Shown here piece by piece: positions 20,911 through 30,593 of a DNA stretch of 30,593 bases; the first letter of the stretch is position 1, and every line of letters begins with the position of its first letter. Source of the DNA: Seminavis robusta (taxonomy: Eukaryota > Bacillariophyta > Bacillariophyceae > Naviculales > Naviculaceae); NCBI GenBank assembly GCA_903772945.1, contig CAICTM010001367.1, positions 1 through 30,593 of the forward strand, given 5' to 3'. A program made the position numbers and the translations under genes. The notes beneath the pieces are model-generated. The model made no database searches and was not told the DNA's origin. It was given only the letters and a program-made list of their open reading frames with translations.

Positions 20911-20914
20911 ATGA
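20903..20914 (+). promoter_or_regulatory. Three-codon upstream ORF overlapping the start codon
   Basis: ATG CCA AGA TGA at 20903-20914 encodes Met-Pro-Arg. Its TGA (20912-20914) overlaps the main ATG (20911-20913) as ATGA. This arrangement can couple termination on the short ORF to initiation on the main ORF. It is seen directly, but use in translation depends on the transcript start lying upstream. Confidence 0.5.
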
Positions 20915-21669
20915 GGTATCCTAATCTCTTTTCCCGAAAGACGGCGGATGGCGACAACAATGGACTAAAGAAGGTAGCTGTGGTGTCAAGCAACGACAAG
21001 AGCAGGTGGCCTCACTGGCCCGTGTCATTGCGAAGCCCTCGACGATCCTCGAGTCGAAAGCCCGCGATCACTCGATCCGAGTCTCAATCTATGGAAAACA
21101 CTAGTAGCAACACAGATCCACTGCGACGACGCCACAGCAATAATGGGCAATCCATCGTTTTGGAAGATGACATGTCCTCTCTCTCGGAGCATTCCAATAC
21201 CCAACATCGAAATAGAGCCAGAGACCACCGACAGCGCATCCGGCGAATCCGAGAACTCCAACGTTCGCTTCCTTTTGACGTTGTCGTCCCTACAACAGAG
21301 CCTCAGCCACAGCCTCAGCCTCAACTACAGCCAGAACCAAAAGAAGAAGAACCGCACGAAATGGTTCCCACGGAATCCGTCGATCCCACCCGTCCGGATC
21401 TTGTGCTAGAAAGCCTTCTGGCCACACAGTCGAATACCCCACCTCAGGAACTCGACCCCGAGAGCCGTTCGCGTCTCCAAGCCATTCGACTGCTATCTTC
21501 CATGATGGGGCCCGATCATCCCGATGTCCTATTCTCCATGCAATATCTGGGCAAACATCTTCACCGTAGGGGAAATGTCTATGGAGCAAAGGCCATCCAG
21601 AACCACGTACACGAACGGTACCATGCTCAAACCGTCGCGTCCTTGGCTGTCACCAATCGTTGTGTGTAA
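20911..21669 (+). CDS. Basic, low-complexity protein with a TPR-like fragment
   Basis: A single-exon 252-residue frame. The N-terminal 120 residues are Arg/Ser-rich with many RS, RR and SR pairs, then comes a Pro-Gln repeat (131-141) and an acidic KEEEPHE patch. The C-terminal part, about 185-232, resembles one kinesin-light-chain type TPR motif: MMGPDHPDVLFSMQYLGK followed by a basic HLHRRGNVYGAKA. In this family G-PDHPDV and the YxxA spacing mark the helix pair. A single TPR is unusual, since they normally come in arrays, so it may act as a capping or partner-binding helix pair. No signal peptide or membrane span. Function unknown. The Arg/Ser-rich part could be a nuclear signal or phosphorylation target (inference). 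The ATG is preceded by a tiny overlapping upstream ORF. Confidence 0.65.
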   Translation: MRYPNLFSRKTADGDNNGLKKVAVVSSNDKSRWPHWPVSLRSPRRSSSRKPAITRSESQSMENTSSNTDPLRRRHSNNGQSIVLEDDMSSLSEHSNTQHRNRARDHRQRIRRIRELQRSLPFDVVVPTTEPQPQPQPQLQPEPKEEEPHEMVPTESVDPTRPDLVLESLLATQSNTPPQELDPESRSRLQAIRLLSSMMGPDHPDVLFSMQYLGKHLHRRGNVYGAKAIQNHVHERYHAQTVASLAVTNRCV

Positions 21670-23256
21670 AGGTTCCCAAACCATCCAGCAGCTTCTTTTT
21701 GTGTTGATCACGCATTTCTGTTCACGATGCCAACGACTTTTTACCAAGCAAGCAAGCCAAAACTTTTGTTTTCACATCTACATATACACCCACACCGCCT
21801 TTTTTACGCCATTTTGATACCCAACAATGATGTTCTCTTTTTGATCTATCCAATCCCATTCACCTCAATGTTGTTTGTTCCATCCATTCTTTTTTGATTG
21901 GATTCAATCATTCCTTCATTCACCTACCATTTTGTTTTTCACAAACCGGCACTAACGCAAAACTAACACTTCAGTTTTTACACATACATACAAACATGCA
22001 CCGTAATAATACCTGGATATCATTCGGGCGAATTCATCGTGCTTAGGTCTTTAGAAGCTTGGTTTCTTTGGCGGAATCAGTTGAGGTACCGGTACTGTAC
22101 AGTCCTACTTATCACAGTTCTTCTCAGGCCACGACGCGTAACATTTTGGTTTTGGCTTGACTCTTTCGTCTCGTCTGTCAGACTCATCAGTGCTGGGCTA
22201 GGCTAATTGTTTGGATTGCGTCGGCAGGCGCAGCAGATTTCGTTCCAGGTTGGGATCATTGTCTTTGGTGATTCGATTCTCGTGATCAGCTTGGTATTTC
22301 TAGGCTCTCTGTGTTGTAGTTTTGGTCTGAAAAACGAGTTGTCATGTAGACCAGTACACTGTACTGGGAACGCACTGTCGGAGTTTTGCAACTCTTGCAG
22401 ATTCAGGGTGGGCTCCTGCAAACAAAACCACTTCCACCATGGCACATCAAAACAACAGTACAACCAAACACAACATCCAACAACAAACAAGAACAGAAGT
22501 CGTAGTACTTATCACAGTTCATGTCAGGCAGGCCACGATATCAAACAAAAACAGAAAGTGGTACCGTATGTCTGTGACAACTTCCTTGCAGCCAACAACC
22601 ATTTCAAAAGTCGTCTTGTAGAAATCCAACCCATGTTGCCTCTGCTAGCTACTAGTACTGACTTCATACTGATAGATGGTGAAATGGGAACCACGTACTC
22701 GCAGCTTGGGGTGAAGTGTACTTTTACCGGTACCGGTTCAGTGCCGGTTCCGTAAAAAAATGCATGAGCCCCCACTATGCATACTGCATACTTGTACTGT
22801 ACCCAAAAGCTTCTTACTACTCTTTTAGCACAGATTGATATATCAACCGAGGACGGAGATCAGCTTTTATTTCTCTGGATCAGCTCGAAGCTGGAAGAGA
22901 GCTCAAGAGCTGTAGTTGCGGTAAATAAAGGGTTAACGTTTATTAGCTTAATTTATTTTACCGCATCTACTCGAGTTGTCTTCCTGATACAGTACTGTAA
23001 ACTGGCAGAAGCTGGATCGTGGAACAACGAATAGACGGGCATGTGGGCATGACATTGAGGATTGCCACATTGAACTGGCAGCAACTGGTTTGTGCAATCT
23101 GCAAGTAGAACTACTAGTACTAGTACGTGTGCGAGTACGTGCACTTCACATGAGAAGTAGATAAAAGAACCGCCCCTCTCAAGTCTAAAAAGATAAGTGT
23201 CTCCATCATGAAAGCATGTTCACTTTTTTCACTGCTATAATAGATAACTGAGCCCG
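21670..23256. other. Long intergenic stretch with hairpin and short repeats
   Basis: Open frames here, including one at 22207-22755, have no recognisable motif and Cys/His/Asn-rich random-looking composition, so I call no gene. Visible structure: a direct repeat TACTTATCACAGTTC near 22109 and near 22505, both followed shortly by CAGGCCACGA; self-complementary GTAC/ACCGGT words at 22084-22105 and 22725-22752; and an inverted repeat at 22917-22965. The last part is the promoter side of LRR copy 2, with a TATAATA box-like word about 15-20 bp before the ATG. Confidence 0.45.
22917..22965. repeat. Inverted repeat, hairpin-forming
   Basis: TGCGGTAAATAAA at 22917-22929 pairs with TTTATTTTACCGCA at 22952-22965, with one extra T in the right arm. 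The AT-rich loop is about 22 bases. Function unknown; it may be part of a small fold-back element. Confidence 0.55.
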
Positions 23257-25049
23257 ATGGAGCCCAGTAAGGAGGCACCCAAAAGAGACTCTTCTGAGGA
23301 GCTCGAGGAAATGCCTGACGGAAGTGTGAGAGACTCCACACATGGAGCCTCAGAAAAGGAAATTACTGTGGATGCCAATTCGAACGTGGCGGAGTTGGTT
23401 ATGGATAGCCATCTCGATGTGGATGCTAGCACCCAAAAGTTGGTTTCGATGGTGGCAGAGAGACCAGACATCTGGTTGAAAGGCGAGGGTAGCAAGAAAG
23501 ATCCAAGGGATAGCCAGGACACTAGGGAATTTGAGGCTGATCATGTAAAGATTGCAATCGAGGGTGGCGATGAGGGTGGTGATGAGGGTGACACGCTCGA
23601 GGCACCTCCCTTGTTGTTGACCAGGGCAAACACTGTCGCCAGGGATGTTCAGCCGGGTGCACAGGCCGTTGAAGGGCCAGGTCGAGACACCGGTACACCA
23701 ACTGATGATGAAGTGACATCCAGTGATGCGTCATCAGCAGGATCGCAGGACCAATCTTTTGTTGTGGATGAAGAAAACTTAGGAATCGTCAATGGTTTCG
23801 TTGTGGAGGATGAGCCACCTGAATCAACGATACCGCAGAGAGAGCTTATTGAGGGCACCATCTTGCAGGAGGAGAGTGGCCAAAGAAGCCGCAAAAAGAG
23901 TTGGGCTGCATTGATGTGCTTGTTTCTTTGTGTGGCCGCCGCCACCATGACCGCTTTGCTGTTGCCCAGACAATCCAAAACGAATGACCCCGATGATGCA
24001 TCCGCCCCTTTCGATGAGGGCACGCCCACTGTTTATCCTCCATATCAGGACGGTCTACCCCTTGCATTAGTCAAACAAATTTCTGCCGTTTCAAGCCCAT
24101 ACTATATGGCCAATATCTGGATGCTTCAAGACCCTCATCTCGAAACCTATACTGATCAACAAAAGGGGCAGCGACTTCATTTGGTTGCATTATTTTACTT
24201 TGCGAATGGTCACAACTGGACAAGGACCGACCATTGGCTCCAATATGACGTCTCAGAATGTGATTGGTATTCTTCCAGCGATCTTGACCCTACATGCGAC
24301 GAAGAGGGATCCCTTGTCAATTTGAATCTGTCCTCCAACAATTTGCATGGAGATCTCACTGATTTTAATGATCACCTGCTAGAATTGACGGTAATCGACC
24401 TTGCCAACAACTCCCTCTGGGGTAATCCTCCTAATATTGGCCAAAACCCAGCGATAGAGGTAATAGACATTTCCCACAACGACTTCAAGGGATTCAGTTA
24501 TAAAAACGGAATCTGGACTGCTTTCGGGCTGCGTGTTGTACGAACTGATGGAAACTGGTTTTCTGGAGGTGGATCATCTGGATTATTCTATCTGGTCGTC
24601 CCAGCACTTGAAGTGTTCAACAACTCATTGAACGACTATCACGGAGAACTGTCCTGGGCATTGACCAACTGCAAAAACCTCACTCACTACTCTTCCAAGT
24701 GTGATCATGTGGGAAGCATCCCTTCTGAGTATGGCAGCTTGACAAAACTCCAGGAATTTGATATCGAATCCAATAGCCGGTAAGTTTTGTGCCTGATAAA
24801 ACTGACTGTCAACTGCAATTAAAGGGTCACCGTTGGTTGTCTCACCAAACGTCTTCCAACTCTTGCTGCAGGATGACTGGAGCCATTCCCTCGGAGCTTG
24901 GTCTTTGGACTAGCCTCACTTCACTAAACATTGCTGGAACTGCCATCACGGGCTCCATTCCAGAGGCACTCTGCTCTAGAGCTCTGGCTGGAGATTTGAA
25001 CATTTTTGCAAACTGTAGCCTCGTGGAGTGCTGCGGTGTTGAAGAGTAG
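23257..25049 (+). CDS. Transmembrane leucine-rich-repeat protein, copy 2
   Basis: Two exons, 23257-24779 and 24872-25049, with a 92-bp intron (GTAAGT to TGCAG); 566 residues. It has the same layout as the copy at 11227-13012: acidic N-terminal region, RSRKK then a single membrane segment (SWAALMCLFLCVAAATMTAL), the FANGHNWTRTDHW and SECDW cap, then LRRs. The length difference of four residues is a GGDE repeat unit near residue 103. The intron sits at the same codon and much of its sequence is shared. Substitutions between the copies are dense in the central LRRs (about 345-435) while the last LRR and the cap are almost identical. Without the intron the frame would stop right after exon 1, so splicing is needed for the last repeat. 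Role as surface receptor-like protein is inferred; no kinase domain. Confidence 0.87.
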
Positions 25050-25103
25050 TCATGAAGGTGGCTACTTGGAAGCTGAATGCCAAGGTAGCCTCGTGGAGTA
25101 CTG
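25015..25103 (+). repeat. Direct repeat across the LRR copy 2 stop codon
   Basis: GTAGCCTCGTGGAGTGCTG at 25015-25033, inside the last codons, recurs as GTAGCCTCGTGGAGTACTG at 25085-25103, 70 bp further on and past the stop. It is a different local duplication from the 29-bp one at the same place in copy 1. Confidence 0.6.
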
Positions 25104-26597
25104 TAGAGTACCCATGAAGTGGCATGCTGGAGCCTATAGTCCACGACGTTGGTTTTAGTGGTTTGTATGCTATGGGCAAGGGAAAGATAAGCTAGCTAAC
25201 TGTATACTCTGCCCCTCTTTCGTGCAGCGCTCTTGGGCAATATCATGACGAGGGTCAGCTTCTCTAATGTGGATACTACACGAGATCCATGAGTGGACCG
25301 TTAGATTTTGCTCTAGCTAGAAGTGGCGGAAAGTCACCAAACCACGCTAATAAGATAGGTATGCGTAACCCTGTTAGAGACTATATCAGTTCTATTGCAT
25401 GCATGGTTTACATCCACGATGTTGATTCACATGAAAATCCGAGTTGCCGTCGCTGGAAGCGCCATGGTCTAGGGTTTTTGTTTGTCGGAGGCATTGTTGA
25501 ACAGGAAACCAAAAGCAGGTCAATTTTCCTCGACGCGATAGGCTGTTGTCCATCGTTTCACTGTTGTTCGTTAATGGTTTATTGTCGGCTTAGTGGTACG
25601 GTAGCGCATCACTTCGGTCGTTGTTGTCGACTGGCAAATTCGCTGTGGTGGCCGATCCGGTAGGGGATACAGCGCTTTTCTTGTGGCTCCGATAAGCACG
25701 CACTCTCCGGGGCCTGTTTCTCTGTAATTCAAAGGACACATTTCGGTGCCGTATTGTAGCCTCGTTGTAGACACTGTCGATCTTTGCCAAATCGAATCAA
25801 CTATTTTCTTCGTGTCGGCACTGTTGTTGCCGACGGTTGCCGCTATCGGTATGGACGACCGATGATATGGACGACCGAAATGGGTTGTTGATAATACAAG
25901 TAGTGGTAGCCGATGTTGTTGTTACAGTGGTAGCGGGTAAGGCAGTGTCGTTCGATCGATCGCTTCGTTGTTGCAAAATTTGGCTGCTCTGCCTCATTCC
26001 GGAGTTTCCTGATGGCCTGGAACTCTTCGAGGCCTTGGTACTCAAATGACACTTTCGGTATCGTTGCTTCATGGTAGCTCCTTTTGTGGTCTCTTGTCGT
26101 CGTGGAAACTCGCCGGTAATTCGCCTTGTTGACTTCCGGTTGACACTCTTCGTGTAGGCTTGAACGATCACTCCGCAGTATCCTTTCCTTTCTGCTCCCG
26201 GTATCAACAAGAAGTAGCGATCGATCGAATAGCAAGTCGCCAGCTACCGCTATTAACAACAACAACAAGACTGTCGGTCGACGGTCGTCCATACTGGAAG
26301 TCGTACCGGTAGCAGGCGAAATGGGCTGCCGCAGCAGCTGCTGCCGCCGACGGAAAGACTTAGTGTGGGTGGAGGGACATGGACAACCTCCTACTGTATC
26401 GCAGATGGGCTCCAGCATGACCCAGACAATCTTTCAGCACCAAACAAGTTGCTCTCGGTTGGCCTTTAGAAGAGGTACACGTACTCTAGCTAGAAGCGAT
26501 CGGAACGTCATATTTGGATAACCCTTCCATTGTGGCTGTGTCGAAAGTGCGTATAATCCTTCAAAAAGCAAAACTCATACTCGAGTAGGACTTAGAC
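25104..26597. other. Intergenic, no gene recognised
   Basis: No frame has a recognisable domain. A minus-strand frame at 25843-26418 (191 codons) has a hydrophobic stretch but no motif, and it lies in sequence with inverted words: GTATGGACGACCG at 25849-25861 with its complement at 26282-26294, and TTCGATCGATCGCT at 25951-25964 with its complement at 26216-26229. The pairs are nested, as in a decayed fold-back element. ATGGACGACC is also repeated in tandem at 25851 and 25867. Confidence 0.4.
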
Positions 26598-26944
26598 CAT
26601 TCAATACCGGGGTCACCCATAGCACAAAACCCAAATGGTTGGCATCGAGTATCGCCGGCCGACCTGAGTCCAGTGAGTCAAATGCGATTTGAGCGATTGG
26701 GTTGAGTAAGCTCCAACGCAAATTGGCACTGTTTGGGTAGCCTCAACTGCCGACCCAAACCCATTTGACTCATTGGATTCAAATTTACTTAAGGAGAAGA
26801 ATTGCCACATCATCAATGACATCATTCTAACATCACAATACGATCGTTGAGGTTCTCTTTCGCGAGCAAGCATAGCCTTGCTGCGAGTATGTCAAGCCAC
26901 CGACCATTTGGGTTTTGTGCTATGGGTGACCCCGGTATTGAATG
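26598..26944. mobile_element. 347-bp fold-back element with perfect 42-bp arms
   Basis: The segment 26598-26639 is the exact reverse complement of 26903-26944 (arm contains CAATACCGGGGTCACCCATA). The interior holds a second inverted pair, CCAGTGAGTCAAATG at 26670-26684 and CATTTGACTCATTGG at 26762-26776, with one mismatch and a different axis. There is no coding frame that makes sense. The size and structure fit a MITE or fold-back element. No target-site duplication is obvious next to the arms. Exact arms point to recent origin or correction between the arms. Confidence 0.75.
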
Positions 26945-27752
26945 CTCTTATGAATATGTTTTTCAGGGATTGTTTGTTAAATGCTGTTTCTGGGATGTCT
27001 CTATAGGCTTAAAGGACTGTTTGGAAGGCATAAACCTTTTGTTTGTTTTAAAAAGGATTGTTGAAGATTTGAGGTAAGTTAAGAGGTTGATTCAAACGGT
27101 TTCAGTCATGCGAAATTTCAATTGTTTTATAAAATTTATTATTAATTAATAATCCTGAGTGAAAAATGTCGGACCCCCCTGGTACCGATACTAGTACCGG
27201 CAGCGGATCTGGATTGACCCGGCAAAATTTCCGCTTGCCTGACTTCCTTTGACTTTTATTATTTTCTTGGACACCCAGGTACACGGCCTATTATACATAT
27301 CAACGGCAAAACCTCATCACGACTCTATGACACCCAGGTCCCGTAGGATGAGCTATTTTCTGGTACTCAGAAATCCACTACGCGCGTTTTGCGTGCGTCT
27401 GGTACAAATTCTGATGGCCAGAAAACAACGGCCGCAGCCAAGAACAAACTGAACAAGCAAAGCATCACCATGACAAGATGCCGGTTGTGGCAACAGTTGG
27501 CTATGTAAATTGTTAACTGTTGTAAGGACCACCATACAGTTGTAACTCCGCGTCATGGTTGCTGTCAATCGCACCTGGTTTGTTTTAGGAAAGATAGTAG
27601 TGATTAGCATGAACAAAGCAGTTTGAGCACCATTTGGAGTTGCCGCCGCTTACCCAAAATGTGGAATTTCAGCTGTGGAGGCACCTCAGATGGCTCCTCG
27701 CCATAGGCAACCATAGTGGAAGAGGACTGGAAACCCTATTGCGGAGGATGCA
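26945..27752. other. Intergenic with one orphan inverted-repeat end
   Basis: No coding frame is supported. An AT-rich palindromic tract lies at 27137-27152 (ATTATTAATTAATAAT) directly before the orphan repeat end at 27151. The remainder, up to the 3' end of the transposon-like gene at 27753, shows nothing recognisable. Confidence 0.4.
27151..27174. repeat. Orphan end related to the 13.3-kb inverted-repeat element
   Basis: AATCCTGAGTGAAAAATGTC followed by GGAC matches, with one or two differences, the reverse complement of the left arm of the 350-bp element at 13291. No partner arm was found nearby, so this may be a truncated copy. Confidence 0.55.
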
Positions 27753-30284
27753 CTAGGTTTGTTGGAACAAAAAGGGAGCAGAAGAGAGTTTGTCGAAGCC
27801 CTTTTCTGCAACTGCCATTGCAGCTTTTCGCTCCTTCTCCTCCCAATTTTCACTGTTGGCTATCATCTTGATGCGTTCGCACTCGAGTTCTCTGAGTTTC
27901 TTCCTCCTGGTGACAAAATTCATTGCAGTGATCTCTTCTGTGTGGTCAGGTCCAAGTCGGAAGACCAATTCAACAAGAAGATCTTGGCTGTGTGCTTTGG
28001 CTCGAAGGTCGGCCATTCGGATTTTGTTCTGTACTGCGAGTGTTTTGTGGACACCGGTATCTAGTTGCCTCTGGTTTTCTTTCCTGTTCTTGCCGGAATT
28101 GTCACGGATATTCTGTTGGACTTGGGCAATGCAATCCTTCTGGAAGTGTTCCTCTTTGAGTGTCCTTTCCAGTTGACGTAACACCAGCTTGTACTCTGCC
28201 TCCGGTAAGACATCTTGCTTGACAATGTCACAATGTGTCTCGGCACTCTTCAACAATAAACGAATTCGCTCATTTGACGTGAGGTCCCTCAGTTTGCCAA
28301 TAGAATGGACGTTGGCTGATCGGTTGATGGCATATGCACTTCTCAAAGGCTCTGACCGGTCAGTGGAAGAACAATTCTTTGCTTCCTTGACACCTGCTTC
28401 AACGAAGTGTGTGTGAGAAGCAAGGGGTAGATAAGTTGTAAGGACGTACTGTTTCACAGCATTACCCATGTCGTCATCTCGATAGTCCAATCCACTAAGT
28501 AGCAACTCAGCTGCATGTAGTCCAAGTGGTGGATAGTCCTGTGCTCGCAAGGTAGCTGCCGCAGTTTGCACTGCTTGTTTCAGGAAGGAATGGAACCCCT
28601 TCATGCTGAACGTCCTCTCGTGTACATCAGACACAAAGAGTTCTGGCTCAAAGACAGTCATGTCATTTCCAACCATGACGTTTGCAATGACAGTTGCCAG
28701 TGGTTCCTCTGCCAGCAATCCGGCTGGAAGGAGTTTCTTGCAGCAGGATCGGTTGAAGTGTTTGTGTGCCATCGCCAAACTGTCTTCAAGAAAGCAGGTG
28801 ATCTTCTTTTCTTGCTCAGGCCTTTCTCTTGCCGACAACTTATTCAACGATGCACGAAAACCTGAGAAGCCTGGATGGTTGGTCAGCGCCTTGTCTCTCA
28901 TCTCCTCGAGGTCTTGCACAATCAAGAAGTAGCGCCCAGGACTGTTGTGTGTTTGGAATCCAATGAGATTGGATAGATCATCAGTCTTCTGCATCCAATC
29001 GAAGTGAGGACAGAGGTAGGCAGTGTGGAACTCCACAATGATATTCAAATCTGAGAAGAGGAGTGGCTCACAAAGCAAGGGCTGTAGACCTGACGCAATC
29101 TTTCCAGTCTTGTCGGTACCATGAACGTTGACGATGCCTTGACAAAGGCGAACCACAAAAAGGTAGCACTGTAACACAAAACGGCTGCAGTCACCGACAC
29201 TCCACCACCTTGTGAGAACTGGTGCTTGCATTCTATGTCCCAGTTTCTTTCTTGCGTCAGCGTCCAAGGGAGGAAACTGATAGAACGTCTTAACCTTTTC
29301 CCACTTGGCTGCAAAGGCTTTGTCTGCATCTGTTATGCCCACGTATTCCTTCTGTAGAAACTCATCCATAAAGGACAGTGCCTCTTCAACGTGTGTCCTC
29401 CAAACGTCCATCTCAAGGCCGTGCTGTAGATCATATACGGAGTGGACACATCTAAGAAGCGCATAATGGGGTCTCGCGAAAACAGCGAGGTCTGGAAGGT
29501 ACCGAACGACATGCGTCCCTAGGCGATTGGTGACGTCATTGCTCCCGGATTTGGATGGTGTTTGTTAAAGGGCGCCTTGTTCTTTCGAAGGATATCCATC
29601 AATTTTACACCCCGAGCCTGTTTCTTATCCAAGGGGAGGAACGTCTTCTTTGAATCTGCACAATATGCCGGAATTGGTTGATGTTCCTATCGTCTGGAGG
29701 TTCATTGTCATGGTTCCATTCCTTGGGAATTTGTACCAGGGTAGCTGTTGATCCACCACTGCTGGTCTCATATCATCTTCATTACTATCATCATCATCTG
29801 TGTCTTCTTGCGAATCGTCGTCACTTCCTTCCTCATCAGTTCTCTATGGCTTCCTCATCTGCCTCCTCTTTTGCTTCCTCATTGCCGTCATCTCGGGTAC
29901 CAAACCGCGGGTCAGCTGCTGGTTTTCTATTGTCTTCTCGCTTTCAGAACCAATACCACCACCATCTTGCATGGCCCAAGCAATTTGATCTTCCTCCACC
30001 ATGTCTTGTGGAATGGCTGGCATTTGACTTGATGTGCCTCTCTCCTCTCCTGCAAATCTTCTAACTTGCCGTGGTGCTTTAGCGGGTCTTCCAGTGTCAG
30101 TGGCACCAAGCCCTGCAGTAGTCATGTCCCTTTTTCTCCTAGTACTAGTACTTCTTGTTGCTTTGCAATGCCAAGTGAAATCTGCCTTGCTGCAATGCAA
30201 CTCCGAGATTGGTTGGTGTGAGCACTTATGTGCCCTCTTGCTTTCAAACCAAGCTTTACAGTAGTCGCAATACCAATAACCCAT
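27753..30284 (-). pseudogene. Degenerate DNA-transposon-like gene with N-terminal zinc finger
   Basis: An ATG at 30282-30284 starts a protein with a zinc-finger-like motif, C-x2-C-x9-H-x3-H (WYCDYCKAWFESKRAHKCSH), typical of DNA-binding ends of transposases. A basic and then strongly acidic linker follows, with several stops and frame changes between about 29920 and 29570 (fragments such as KLMDILRKNKAPFNKHHPNP are visible). From about 29566 a long open frame runs to the stop at 27753; its first ATG is at 29409-29411 (552 codons), but coding signal (VVRYLPDLAVFARPHYALLR) continues upstream of that ATG in the same frame. The long part contains TRWWSVGDCSRFVLQCYLF and a charged C-terminal helix region. 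I cannot assign a superfamily; an RNase-H-fold transposase such as hAT or a relative is possible. No terminal repeats were found. Confidence 0.55.
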
Positions 30285-30593
30285 GATACAAACTAGTAGT
30301 AGTAGCTAGCTAGATAGTAGTAATGCCGATCGTAGCCCGTATAAAGGAACTGTAATACCTTAGGCAAAGTCTACACAGACCTTACAAAATGTGAGTGTGG
30401 TTACCAAAAGCTAACCCCCAAACCGCTCTGTACCGGATTCTGTATGTAGTTTCCATGTTCATTGGTATGGCATAGGGGACAAAACGGACCACAAAATTGG
30501 TCGGTACCTATGGGGTTGGGAATTTAGGATGCATGCAGGGTTCCAAAACGGTGCATACTGCACACCCAATGGAGAACCAAGTACATGTTCCAC
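30285..30593. other. Upstream flank of the transposon-like gene
   Basis: No coding frame is supported. ACTAGTAGTAGTAGCTAGCTAG at 30291-30312 is another self-complementary low-complexity tract. No inverted terminal repeat matching the 27.6-kb region was seen. Confidence 0.35.

Noticed and set aside
22207..22755. 182-codon plus-strand frame
   Set aside because: It starts at a non-ATG codon or late ATG, has random-looking composition and crosses GTAC/ACCGGT palindromic tracts.

Overview
This is nuclear DNA from a eukaryote, most likely a pennate diatom with a repeat-rich genome such as Seminavis robusta. The evidence is short GT-AG introns of about 92-97 bp, a diatom-style transmembrane LRR protein present as two diverged copies, eukaryote-only housekeeping genes (a PIG-V/Gpi18 GPI mannosyltransferase and a Dbp5/DDX19 RNA helicase), and abundant degenerate mobile DNA. 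The species is inferred from gene style, not proven.

Left part, 1-9600. The minus strand carries a decayed tyrosine-recombinase retrotransposon of the DIRS type (about 1591-8020). In element order it has a Gag-like region with a CCCH zinc knuckle, broken by three frame changes; a Pol with reverse transcriptase and RNase H, broken by one frameshift and one in-frame TGA; and a complete tyrosine recombinase that overlaps the end of Pol in another frame. Downstream of it, on the plus strand (about 553-1438), is the trace of a spliced but broken coding region. 8021-9606 is non-coding.

Middle part, 9600-23250. This is the gene-bearing core: an acidic low-complexity protein with a possible PP1-docking motif (9607-10635, +); LRR membrane protein copy 1 (11227-13012, -, one intron); a 350-bp terminal-inverted-repeat element filled with CCCTTAA-like repeats (13291-13640); a frameshifted gene with a DUF4116-like region (14110-15408, +); PIG-V (15744-17678, -); the Dbp5-like helicase (18172-19838, +, one intron), divergent from PIG-V across 493 bp; a 104-bp tandem repeat; and a small basic protein with a kinesin-light-chain-like TPR fragment (20911-21669, +) whose start overlaps the stop of a three-codon upstream ORF.

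Right part, 23250-30593. LRR copy 2 (23257-25049, +) has the same exon structure as copy 1 but faces the other way, so the two copies bracket about 10 kb of unrelated genes as an inverted pair. Beyond it are a 347-bp fold-back element with perfect 42-bp arms (26598-26944), a single end related to the 13.3-kb inverted-repeat element (27151-27174), and a degenerate minus-strand DNA-transposon-like gene with an N-terminal zinc finger (27753-30284).

The genes do not form one pathway. PIG-V works in GPI-anchor synthesis in the ER, Dbp5 in mRNA export at the nuclear pore, and the LRR proteins probably at the cell surface. The most notable content is the DIRS-like element and the inverted LRR pair.
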